Shown: positions 1 to 9,008 of the stretch, piece after piece
How the letters are laid out: each line of letters begins with the position of its first letter
How positions within the stretch are numbered: the stretch's first letter is position 1
Assembly: GCF_000350225.1 (NCBI RefSeq)
Contig: NW_005178916.1
Location: 207,991-271,990, forward strand
DNA length: 64,000 nucleotides
Source: Chondrus crispus
Lineage: Eukaryota; Rhodophyta; Florideophyceae; Gigartinales; Gigartinaceae
Reading direction: 5' to 3'
Made by a program: the position numbers and the translations under genes
The notes under the pieces: model-generated
What the model saw: only the letters and a program-made list of their open reading frames with translations
Database searches by the model: none
Told to the model about the DNA's origin: nothing

Positions 1-1566
1 ATCGAGGTCGTCCTCGTCGGTGTCAATTGAGACGAGAAGTGTCTCCATGGCGTCATTGAGGTCCTGAGCGAGGGAATCAGCAACATTTGCAATGTTTGCT
101 CGCGAAGGCCCGGGGCGACTAGCTGCGGCCTTCAAACGGTTCTGCGCCACGAGCTTCATGTCAAGCGGTTTCGTGCACCTATACCAACGGCATCCCGTAT
201 TACCACAGTTGTGGCACGTGAGGTCTGGACTCTCGGTTCGCTTCCCATGCCACGTTTTATTTGGATATGTGCGGTGCTGAGTTCGCATGGACTGGAAATG
301 ATGGGGTAGCCGGGGAACAATTGATGCGCGACTGCGTGGCTCTCTGCCGTAACGACCTTGACCGGCAAAATTAGTCGACTTCCAACGTGAACTGCGAAGC
401 GTGTTGCTGCTGCCTGCAGGACTGTCGATGGAGGCTGCCTGATGCTTCGTGGTTTGCTGGAGAGAATATTCCAGACGCTCAATCAGGGGGTGGTACTTCA
501 GCTCGTTGGCAGTGACATTCGACAGCACTGTGCGGGCCCACTCGCGACCAAGTACAGCTTGCTGCAGGTGGAGCATCTTGGTCCTATCGGTCCGGTCTTC
601 GGGGTGGGACATTGGGGTGAGCCGATCGATCTCGTCAACGGTGGCGCGAAATGCTTGGCCTTCGGTGGCGTTGTCAGTCTCGAATTGGGATATGCTCACT
701 TCGTTCAATCGATGTGAGATGGAGTCCTGCTTGGCGGCTGATGCATACCGGTCGTGGAAACGTCGAACGACTTCTCCCCAGTTGATGATTCTACCTTCAA
801 CGTCGTTGATAAAGAATTGGAGTGCGGCGCCGTCAAGGAGGTAGTGCATGTAGCTGATCTTGTCCGCACCGGTCACCTTATTTTGACTGCACATGAACTG
901 GTAGCGACTAAGTTTAGTCAGCCAGTCCTCGTCAACCTTGCCCCAAAACTTCTGCCTATCAGATGAGTAAGCGACACTCATTCCCTTCGCGGCGTTGCTG
1001 GCGTTTCTGGCCTCCCAATTACGAGGGGATGCATGCTGTCCGGGCTGTTGCGCTTGAGAAAATTCAGGGTTGGGGGACAACGCGAAGGGGTTTGTGGCAG
1101 GGCTTTGAATGCCGTTGCTGGGTGAACTTGGCACAAACTCTCCACGCTTGATTGCCTTAAACTGTGCGACGGCTCTGTTGCGCTCTTCTACATCCTGTGG
1201 GCGGCACCAGATTGTGTGAAGGAGACGGTTTACGATGAGGCTACCGGAGGCACTGGTTGAAGGAGTATCCACGCCATGGTCGTTTAGGAGAAAACGAATC
1301 CTCTTGTAGATTTCATAATTGACTGTCACCATGGGATCCACGAGTTCGCGAGGTTCAAGGTCTTCACGAATCTGTTGTAGGAGGGCATCGCCTCTAGGCA
1401 CTGGGTACTGTGTGGAGTATCCATAGAACAGATTGAAGAGACCCTCCTGGTGTGCATTACTCAGGCGTATGTTGCCAAATGGACCAATTTGCGGGTTGTC
1501 AGCGGGATCGGTCACGGGGGGAATCGGGGCAGGGAAGCTCGGGGCCGGTGGGGAAGGAGGGGACAT
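1..1566 (-). CDS. Gag-like protein of an LTR retrotransposon, partial (runs off the left edge)
   Basis: From ATG at 1566 the minus strand is open for 522 codons to the window edge with no stop. The product has a Pro-rich N-terminus (MSPPSPPAPSFPAP), a central alpha-helical region around residues 200-380 with the W..V..RF..RY layout of retrotransposon capsid proteins (GEVVRRFHDRY), and one zinc knuckle near residue 460, CHNCGNTGCRWYRC. The knuckle is CX2CX4CX4C, with Cys where the usual CCHC has His. The C-terminus after it is acidic and continues out of the window. It should package element RNA. It is not similar to the gags of gypsy A, gypsy B or the copia element in this window, so it belongs to a fourth retroelement lying mostly to the left. 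Family (gypsy or copia) is undecided because no pol is visible. Confidence 0.75.
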   Translation of the reverse strand, partial: MSPPSPPAPSFPAPIPPVTDPADNPQIGPFGNIRLSNAHQEGLFNLFYGYSTQYPVPRGDALLQQIREDLEPRELVDPMVTVNYEIYKRIRFLLNDHGVDTPSTSASGSLIVNRLLHTIWCRPQDVEERNRAVAQFKAIKRGEFVPSSPSNGIQSPATNPFALSPNPEFSQAQQPGQHASPRNWEARNASNAAKGMSVAYSSDRQKFWGKVDEDWLTKLSRYQFMCSQNKVTGADKISYMHYLLDGAALQFFINDVEGRIINWGEVVRRFHDRYASAAKQDSISHRLNEVSISQFETDNATEGQAFRATVDEIDRLTPMSHPEDRTDRTKMLHLQQAVLGREWARTVLSNVTANELKYHPLIERLEYSLQQTTKHQAASIDSPAGSSNTLRSSRWKSTNFAGQGRYGREPRSRASIVPRLPHHFQSMRTQHRTYPNKTWHGKRTESPDLTCHNCGNTGCRWYRCTKPLDMKLVAQNRLKAAASRPGPSRANIANVADSLAQDLNDAMETLLVSIDTDEDDLD

Positions 1567-1739
1567 GGTCAGTTCCTCCTTCTTTCTTTCAAGGGTTTGT
1601 TCTTCTTTCTAGTGTAAGGATGACAAAGAAGTCTTCCTTAATTCCGGAATGTCGGAAAACTCCTATGACAGAGTGTTCCTTCGAGGTCAAGTCTTCGGTC
1701 TTGTCCTAACGGCAGGCGCACAGGAGCCTGGGTTGTTCC

Positions 1740-2039
1740 TGTTGGAACACGGATCTGTTGAGGACGGGAGTTGTGACTACTCGCGCGGGAGAGTATCACC
1801 AATGTAGCAATAAAGCTCCAATGTTTACTGATGTTCGTCCTAGCCCCAAAAGGGAATGGAACTATTTCCAGAGCGAAGCTCGTAGCCTAGTTCGCAATGC
1901 GCGCACTGTCTGGCGCTGTTCCTGGAGGCAAGGGGAGACACCACTAATTGCATTCTACACTATCACTGTACAGGCCCGGACCTTTGGCCTCTCTAGCATT
2001 TCTTACCTTGCTGTACAGCACATGCTGTACAGCACAACA
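1740..2039 (-). repeat. Candidate 5' LTR of the left-edge retroelement
   Basis: The segment begins TGTTG and ends CAACA, the short inverted ends usual for LTRs, and lies upstream of the gag-like ORF. It contains two copies of the palindrome TGCTGTACAGCA near its outer end. No second LTR is in the window and the following sequence (1567-1739, the leader) shows no primer site I can assign to a tRNA, so the boundaries are tentative. The outer flank from about 2060 matches the inverted duplication shared with 20.36-21.96 kb, which supports an insertion edge close to 2040-2060. Confidence 0.3.
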
Positions 2040-2059
2040 CGAATGTTCCCCGATCCTTC

Positions 2060-3652
2060 GACAGGACCAAATTTTGGGCAAACCAAAAAAAATGAAAATG
2101 AAATTAAAATGGGCAGACTTTCACTTATTTTTAATGCCCCACATGTCGCTCGAAAACCCAGATTGAGCAGTCGTACGCACAGAGCTAATTAGGTGATCTG
2201 GATTTCAGAGCTGTGTGTTACGATATCATCGACCAGCACTTCCACCAAAGCAAGTGCTCACCGTCAATTAGTCAGACATGTCGAGTACGGGTTGCGGGAA
2301 TTGAAGCTCCATCCCTATCGAGCCCTTCTGCCTGTACGGACACTCAAAGAGTCATGATAGAAATTTTGGAGGAAGGGGAAGCGTGGGTAGCGGATGGGGA
2401 CAGTGCTGTTACTTTTTTTTGGTTGTCGTTTACAGAGACGGAATTGATCTGTTTAAGGCGCGTATAGACAAGCCCGTTTACTCCAATGGAACCCTCGCTC
2501 TCAGTAGAGTGAGTGGCGTGACCATTCCGATTGATGATGTGTACCCGCACGTTGAGGACGGGTTGACGGTGCTACGATGCGTTCCAGCCATATGCTACAG
2601 AAAGAAACGTTCGCTTCTGCGCTATGAACTTGGGATGGAAAACGACCTGGCTCGGCTTGTTTTATAGGAAGCTCGCATCGGCGAGGTTCTCAGTCGTAAT
2701 CAGCATCCCAATGTGGTGCAGTATTTGGGATGTGAAATGGATGAGAGCAACCGGGCTGTTGCACTGTGTGGGCAGATATACCAGGATACGTTAACGGATA
2801 GAATGAGATCTCCGGTTGAAAGACGGGTTGCTTTGCAATGGCTTGAAGAAATGCGAACGGGAATTTTACACCTTCACTGTCTTGGATTGTGTCACAATGA
2901 ACTTAACCATAGCAACGTCATGATTACTAAAGACAATACGGCGGTCATCATAGATTTCGACTCATGCCGTCCTCAGAGGGAGCCTTTGGGGGAGAAATCT
3001 GGAACAGAGGGTTGGGCTGACAATTCTGCGAAGCTGTTTCAACCCAGCAATGATCTGTTCAGTTTCGAACTCGTGAAAGATTTCGTCCTAAAGAATCTCA
3101 AACCTGGACAGACCCAACGTGATCCAGAACAGCGTATTTGATGTGACGCAGCACGCTGCCATGCCTGTCGCCGTTCGGGGATCCTGGAGGGGTAATGCGA
3201 AATGATGATGGTCATGGTCGACAGGAACTGTAACTATGGTTTCAAGAAGCTGCTCTGCGCAAGGTCGTTATGCATTAAGCATGAATTTCAAGGGCAGATG
3301 CGCTATGAATAGCTCTGTACGATTGTGACGAAAAGTCGTCTCACGAGACATGGTCGCGTTTTTTGGAGATTTGGACATACCTCCCCCTCTGCTGGATCCT
3401 ATTGATATCAGCTCATGTGCCGTGTTGTACACAGTAACGATCACCATGTCGAAAATAGGGAGCTTCACGAGAGAGCAACAATTTTGAAAGTTTCTGGCAA
3501 AAGCTCATGTTTCGGCCTTCGAAATTTCCAAATTGGATGGGCCATACTTCATTATCGCTGTGCAACTGAGAGTGGCCGGCAGCTGAAACACCGTACAAGA
3601 GCCCTTCACTTTCCCACAAGCATTCACTTCTCATTTGTTGGCAGACAATCAA
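2060..3652 (+). repeat. Inverted duplication, arm 1
   Basis: This stretch is repeated in reverse complement at about 20357-21960, estimated by eye at roughly 95% identity. It contains the kinase pseudogene plus about 500 bp 3' of it. Similarity ends abruptly near 3652, where this copy continues with unrelated sequence. Gypsy A, the PPK1 pseudogene and a solo LTR lie between the arms. Confidence 0.85.
2213..3141 (+). pseudogene. Fungal-type protein kinase-like pseudogene, copy 1
   Basis: The frame from about 2383 to 3141 encodes the C-terminal part of a protein kinase-like fold: a helix-C segment (HPNVVQYLGCEMDE), a catalytic-loop equivalent CHNELNHSNV with Asp replaced by Glu, and the metal-binding segment IIDFDSCRP followed by GTEGWAD. 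The IDFDSC..GT.GW pattern is familiar from divergent kinases of fungi (family knowledge). An in-frame TAG at 2665-2667 splits the frame just before helix C, and an upstream frame (2213-2467) joins only if the T8 run near 2412 is allowed to change length. Copy 2 on the minus strand carries the same TAG but a T7 run. The HRD Asp is missing, so this was a pseudokinase or is decayed. The acceptor of phosphate is unknown. Confidence 0.6.
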
Positions 3653-3665
3653 CGAACTTGAGCGA

Positions 3666-4545
3666 TTGCTCATTCGCGGCACGATGTGCCTGGGTTCTCT
3701 GAGAGCCATTTGGCTCTACCGCGTTCCCCTTTTTGACACCATAGTAAGGGTTTGCGGGATTGAAGTACGATTATTGGCATGTCGGTTGGCCACATTTCTT
3801 CGACTTAAACCGATACATGTAGTTCCGCGTCTTATTCTTCGTCCAAGCGGTAGTAAATTCACACGTATCGAAGAAACAGAATGGCTTGAAGTGGCGGAAG
3901 AGCCGCGGGTCTCAACGGTAGCTATTTCACCTGCGAATCAAACACCTTCTTCTCTTCTTTGGGCACTTTCATGCATGACAAGTGCTGCTGGACGAGTCTT
4001 CGTCAAGGCACGGCGCCTCCTCAGCTTTGTCCGCACCGGAGGAAGACTCTGTCCAACCTGACACAAAGAACCCGCCATCAGATAGTTTGCGCACTGCTGC
4101 CACTGTTCGTGAAGTAGACCTGGACATGACGGGGAGCGGCGACAACGACACCAGAATGCAATTCAGCGCTCTCAAAATCTCAGACGAAGCCAAATTGCAA
4201 CAAAGGCCTGACGCTCGAATATTTCGCATCAGGCTTGTCTGTAAAGCTTCTTGCGGTGTGAATGGAGAGAAAATTTTTGCGCAGGCTGTTTGATGGGCGT
4301 GGGACGATCGAGGGCTTTTGGTTGTGCGTGTGGTAGTACACTTTTCTCATGGTGTGCAGGTTTCCCAAGAGCTCCTTACGCCCTCACCAATGGAGCTCGA
4401 TTCAATTGCACGTTTGAGCATAGCAAACGCCTGAGCAGAAGCGACATCAGGGAGATGTGGCGAAGGGTAAAGAATAATTCGCTTCCAGATACATTGCGTA
4501 CGTGCCGAAACCTATCCTTCTCCCCATCAGATAGGCACAGTTCCA
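3666..4545 (+). other. Possible broken coding stretch, not recognised
   Basis: Three overlapping plus-strand frames (to 4061, 3982-4293 and 4251-4616) have protein-like composition in parts, for example an acidic Ser-rich segment around 3990-4150, but no domain I can name. None starts with a convincing ATG and they change frame into each other, so at best this is a decayed gene. Nothing else is visible between the duplication edge and the host frame at 4546. Confidence 0.2.
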
Positions 4546-4726
4546 TTATGACACAAAGTGTGTTTGAGAATGATGAAGAGAAGACCTCGCTTTTTTACAT
4601 TTGTTCGCAAACCTAACCCCCCTGTATTTTGAACATCTGCTCCTTTTCAAACCGGCAGCCGCCGAGAAAGCTGTACACTCCTGCCCCACACGGGCATCTG
4701 CCCAGCCGCCGTTCGCGCTTTCCACC
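4546..4726 (-). pseudogene. 3' part of an open frame interrupted by gypsy A
   Basis: Reading minus from the CCACC target duplication at 4722-4726, the frame is open for about 59 codons to TAA at 4546-4548 and ends with a basic stretch. The phase matches the open frame that stops at the other side of gypsy A (17043-17410), so the element split one reading frame. The product is not recognised. Confidence 0.45.
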
Positions 4727-5427
4727 TATAGCATAAACACCCCCAGACGACTGGAGGTGTATGCGCAGTTCGACCTGCAGACCCCGGATCGGAGAAGGGG
4801 TGAAGCCGGCCAACCAGCTACGGAACCGGGCTCTGGCCCGGGTAGCGGTGGTAGAGCGGGAGCGAGCAGGGACGCGCGCACGCACGAGCGGATCGACGCC
4901 TCGACGCCCCGGAGCAGCACTGGGTGACGTACCAGTGCTGACGGGCGGAGGCGGTTCCGTGCTCGCTCGCGTGCTGCGCGTCCACTCCGGCTCGGCTCCG
5001 ACTAAACGCGCGCGAAGAACGAAGGCGACGCTTAGAATAAGCTGGGTGGACTGACCTTGGCGGTCGGTTGAGGACAAGCCCGTGCTTGTCCCTCCCCGCC
5101 GCCGTCGGTCCGCACCATATTTAATATACAAAACAATCTATCATAACACTACAGTACCGAGGTACTGTAGTGGACTACTGTAGTGCAGGTCGGCCTGCAC
5201 TGTAATTCTGTCAGCTATGTCGAGGCTGACAGTACACGTATTACCCGTGGTGCGTGCGCGCTTCGTTCGCGCGTAGTACGCGTGTGCACGTGTATGCGCG
5301 TGTCCCTTGTCCCCGTGGTGTACACGTGGACACGCGCGGTTTTACTGTAGAGCGTCGAGCTCTACAGTAGGGGATCCTGTTGTTGATCTAATCTAACTAA
5401 AAAGGCCCCAGGGGGGGGTATACTACA
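4727..5427 (-). repeat. 3' LTR of gypsy A
   Basis: Matches 16342-17042 over its full 701 bp. The outer end reads TATAGCATA instead of TGTAGCATA, so the terminal dinucleotide is mutated; the inner end is ...TATACTACA. It contains a row of short hairpins at 5149-5170, 5183-5200, 5208-5232 and 5343-5369, which are also found, with changed stem bases, in the other LTRs of the family. Confidence 0.92.
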
Positions 5428-5439
5428 CGCCACCCCCCA

Positions 5440-5471
5440 CAAGTGTGAACGTCCGCGTTCACATGTGCTTG
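5440..5471. repeat. Conserved hairpin next to the 3' LTR
   Basis: Inverted repeat with core GTGAACG-TCCG-CGTTCAC and outer CAAG/CTTG. The same core lies at the other end of the module (8972-9008) and at both ends of the gypsy B module. Confidence 0.75.
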
Positions 5472-6002
5472 TAGGGTGGCTTGTGTTTTCCTGTCCGTCT
5501 CGACCCCCATTTTTCCCATCGTCTCTCGCCTGCGTCCGTCTCTCACTTCCTCGCGTGTCGGGCGCATCGTTCCTTACCTTCTCTCCCCACTCGCATTCCT
5601 TCCGCCGATTGTTCCTCCTCTCCGTCTCGACTCCAGCGAGGTCGCCTTCCCTGCCTGTGGTGCACTCGTCCTCTTTCCTCCTCTACTCTGGTCCCCGCCG
5701 CTTCGCGCGGTGTCAACACGCGCCAAGGCGTATGGGTTCCTGCCCGCTCGGCCGCGCGTCGAGCGCGGCGACTGCCGCTGTAGGGGGTTCGTCGCCCTCT
5801 GGCAATCCAGGCGCCGCGCCATGCGGAACGACCCCGGTCTTCGGACGAGCATGGGGAATGGGCGTGCGTTGGTCCTCGTCGCCGATATCGGTGGCGCGCC
5901 GGCGCGGCTACCTTCTGTCTTTTTTTTGTTCCCTCAGGCGGCTAACCGGCGCGTGGATCTGCGTTGATGCGCGGTGCGTGTGATGCCCTTACCTTTTGTC
6001 CT

Positions 6003-7002
6003 CCTCGCCGTCGGCGGCGAGGCAGGGCATGCGACCGTCGTCCTTCTTGGGGGCCCCTCGCCGTCGACGGCGAGGGAACCGCGAGGGGCTGCTCTTATAC
6101 TTGGTACGTCTCGCCGTCTGCGGCGAGGTCTTGATACCTGACCGTCGAGGGCGATCAGTCGGGGAGGTTGCTCCCCTCTTCTCATTTACCGGCATCGACG
6201 TGAGGTGGGGTGGGGGATGACGAGCATGCGTGTACGAGCATGCGCCCGCCTTCGTCGGTTTCGTCCCGTCGACGCTCGCGAACCTTTCGGAAGGACGCTC
6301 GCGCCGCGTTCCTAGTTCACACTGATCCCTCGAGTTGTCGGCGGGTTACTGGGGAGAGTCTTCTTACCCCCGACCTCCCTCCGTGTTGGGAAGTCGTTCC
6401 CGTCTCGTCCGGCCCGCCTTGCTGTCGAGCGTAGGGGGTAGTCAGAGCGCGGCCGCGGGGGTTCGTCGTACGGCATCGGCCGTGGGAGCGGCGCCCCGGC
6501 GGGTCCGACTAGCTTATATATCGTCCCTGGGTTCCTCGCCGTCCGCGGCGAGGACACCGCGCCCGACATATGACTTTTCGTTCGTGTCCCTTGGCGTACG
6601 TGGCGGGGGAACAAACCCGCAGGAAATGCTCTCATACTTGGTCTTCCTCGCCGTCTGTCGGCGAGGGACTGGTGCGCTGCCGCCGGGGCGCGCCGTACGG
6701 CATCGGCCGTGTGCGTAGTGCGGTAGGCGCTCTTGCCTTGCTTGTAGGTCTTCCTTGGTGCCCCTCGCCGTCGGCGGCGAGGGCGCGGCTCGCAGAGGGT
6801 GCCCTTCTCCCTGGCGCCCCTCGCCGTCGGCGGCGAGGGCACAACGCGCGGAAGTGGCTCTTCTTTGGGGTCCCCCGCGTCCGGAGCGAGGGCGCAGCGC
6901 GAAGGATGCTATTCTCGTTGGAGGCGCCGGCCGTCCGTGGCGAGGGCAGGAGCTAGCGACGTTCGTTTTCCCGTCGGCTGCCCTCGATGTCGGCGGCGAG
7001 GG
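6003..7002. repeat. Array of GC-rich hairpins
   Basis: About ten units built on CCTCGCC-(GTCGGC)-GGCGAGG. Clear copies lie at 6003-6022, 6056-6075, 6110-6127, 6534-6553, 6646-6666, 6763-6782 and 6819-6838; degenerate ones follow near 6873, 6926 and 6981. Spacing is often 50-60 bp. Each is self-complementary. Spacers are not unique in the CRISPR sense and no cas genes are near. Confidence 0.7.
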
Positions 7003-8971
7003 CGCCACGCGTAGCTCGTCTATTAGCGTGAAGATAGCCAGCAGCGAGGCCTGCGGCTCATACGGCGGGCGGTGTCAGCGCGTACGGTGGAGCGCGCGGG
7101 ATCGTAGGCGTCGAACAGGCCGGCGGGGTGCGAGGCGGGCGCGGCAGGGCAGCGTCGGAGCGTGCGGAAGGAGGGAGGGCAGACGCGGGGCCACGGTGCA
7201 GGCAGGCAGAGGACACAGGGGAGTTCAGCGCGTCGTGTATGCAGCGCGCCCGTGCGCGTTTTTGTCCAGTAACTACTGTAGAGCGCAAGCTCTACAGCGC
7301 GACATGCGCGCGCACGTGCTGTCCAGCACTGCATTTGCGCAAAAGCGCCTTGACTTTGGTTAAATCATCAAAAAATTCCAAAAATTAATTTTACCGCGAA
7401 AATGAATTTTTGCCAAAAAAATCACAGCGCAGTCCGTGACGTGTGGTTATTGCCAAGTGTCGGGCGCGACGCACGTATCGCTGCTCTGTCACCGATTGCG
7501 TGTGGCTCGGGTGGCGTGTCCCGCACGTGCCACCCGCACGTGACGGTGTAATTTCTCACCTGTCCTTAATTTCATCTGTTTTTCAACCCTCCGTCGTCGG
7601 TGGCTGCGGTTTGTCAGAACGGTGTGTACTGGACGTACAGAGCCGGCGCACCGCGGGCCGACGTTTTGGGGGAGGGTCGGCCTGCAAAGGCGCTGAGCAT
7701 GGCACCTTCTTCCCCCGTCCCTTACCTTTTCCTCCCGTCATCGGACGGGATCGAGCTGGTCTCGATTCCATGTAAGTGTCGACGAACCTCCCTGCTCGTC
7801 CCGCATAGCGTTATGGTCGGGCGAATGGGGCGTAGGGTATCGTCGCGGCTAGCGGTGCTTTCGGAACTGCACTCGCGGCGCAGTCCATATTCTACTCTAA
7901 TTCTTCGCGCTGTTGGCAGGGCACGGGGGAGTCGTCCCCGTCTTGTCCGTACGCGCACTGACGTGGATCGTGCGTCACTAGACAACGCCCGCACCGTTAG
8001 GGCTTGATCGATCCCCCTCGTTTCCGCGTCGTGGCCGGTCTTCTTATGCCGTCGTTGCCGTCCCGGTATTTCAGAATGCCTCACGCCGGCGCGCTTCGAC
8101 CGCGGTACCAATCCCTCTCTCTGCGCCGCGTTTTGTGCGCGCTCGGAGATGGCGGAAGGTCTTCGTCGCGAGAAGCAAATGCCGTACAAGGCGGTACGGA
8201 GGTGGCGGGCGTAGACGCTCCGAGATGGTTCACAGTTCGTCCGTGTCAGGGCGTCTCGTGCCGTCCTCCTTCGCGCACCGATGGGCTCTCGGATCTGACG
8301 TGTCTTTCCGCGTGTCTCGAGCCCCAAAGCGGCATCATCGCTCACTGTACTTCATCCCGAATACCGCCCCGCGCACACCTGCCCACCGTTTTTCCTCTTT
8401 TCCTACGATGTAACGACGCGGTTGCGAAAAAGGTTTTTGCCGGCGAAATAATTGCGTGTTGGGGGTCGTCTTTCGTATACGATTCCCGCCGGGGAAACTA
8501 CGCATCACCATCTCTCGCTTCTGCGGTCTTCCGCCATGGCTCTCTTACCTTGTAGAGGGGGCGGGTGCGGTCGATCCACTTCCCGTAACGGCTTACGGTC
8601 TCATTAGTGCGGCGATCGGCATATCCCCTCCCGCCATGGGGAGTTGGCCTCCTGGAGGATGGACTATGGGGTTCTCGTCGGAGTCTCTCCTACCCAACCG
8701 ACGGGCCATGTTTTCGTGAGACAGTCCGTACTGTCATTTCTTCTGCGTCTTGCCGGAGCCGCCGGATGCCATTCATGGGCATGACTATGGATGCGTGGCG
8801 GCGTCGTCGCGGCTTCTCGCATTGGTTTAGTTCGTCAATACGTCTTGACTTCGGGCGCCGTCCCATTGTGTGGGCCTCCGATGGGGTAGCTGTACTTTCG
8901 CGTCTCTTCTTTTCGGTCTGCTCGTGCCGCCAGACGTTTTAATCCGCGAAGGAGCGGTTGAGGGCCCCCTC

Positions 8972-9008
8972 CTCAAGCGTGAACGTCCGCGTTCACGTTT
9001 GACTTGAG
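8972..9008. repeat. Hairpin over the end of pol, gypsy A
   Basis: CTCAA and TTGAG flank an inner CGTGAACG-TCCG-CGTTCACG stem. The pol stop codon (minus, 8973-8975) lies in it. Same core as at 5440-5471. Confidence 0.75.

Larger units (their letters stand above)
5428..8971. other. 3' module of gypsy A, GC-rich, no convincing gene
   Basis: About 3.5 kb between the 3' LTR and the pol stop. Several overlapping frames exist on both strands, but they are Arg/Ser/Pro-rich, lack domains and look like by-products of GC-rich sequence. Visible structure: a purine-rich tract on the minus strand beside the LTR (5428-5440), a hairpin at 5440-5471, a hairpin array at 6003-7002, a further hairpin near 7275-7297, and an AT-rich stretch at 7365-7440. 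The position equals the gypsy B module that carries an antisense frame, but I see no homologous protein here. Confidence 0.6.

Noticed and set aside
6003-7002. CRISPR-like regular repeats
   Set aside because: Units are palindromic hairpins with irregular spacing, inside an LTR element, with no cas genes and a eukaryotic context.
5465-7363. Many overlapping frames of 100-200 codons on both strands in the gypsy A module
   Set aside because: GC-rich, Arg/Ser/Pro-heavy, no domain, and explained by the hairpin array and general lack of stops in GC-rich DNA.
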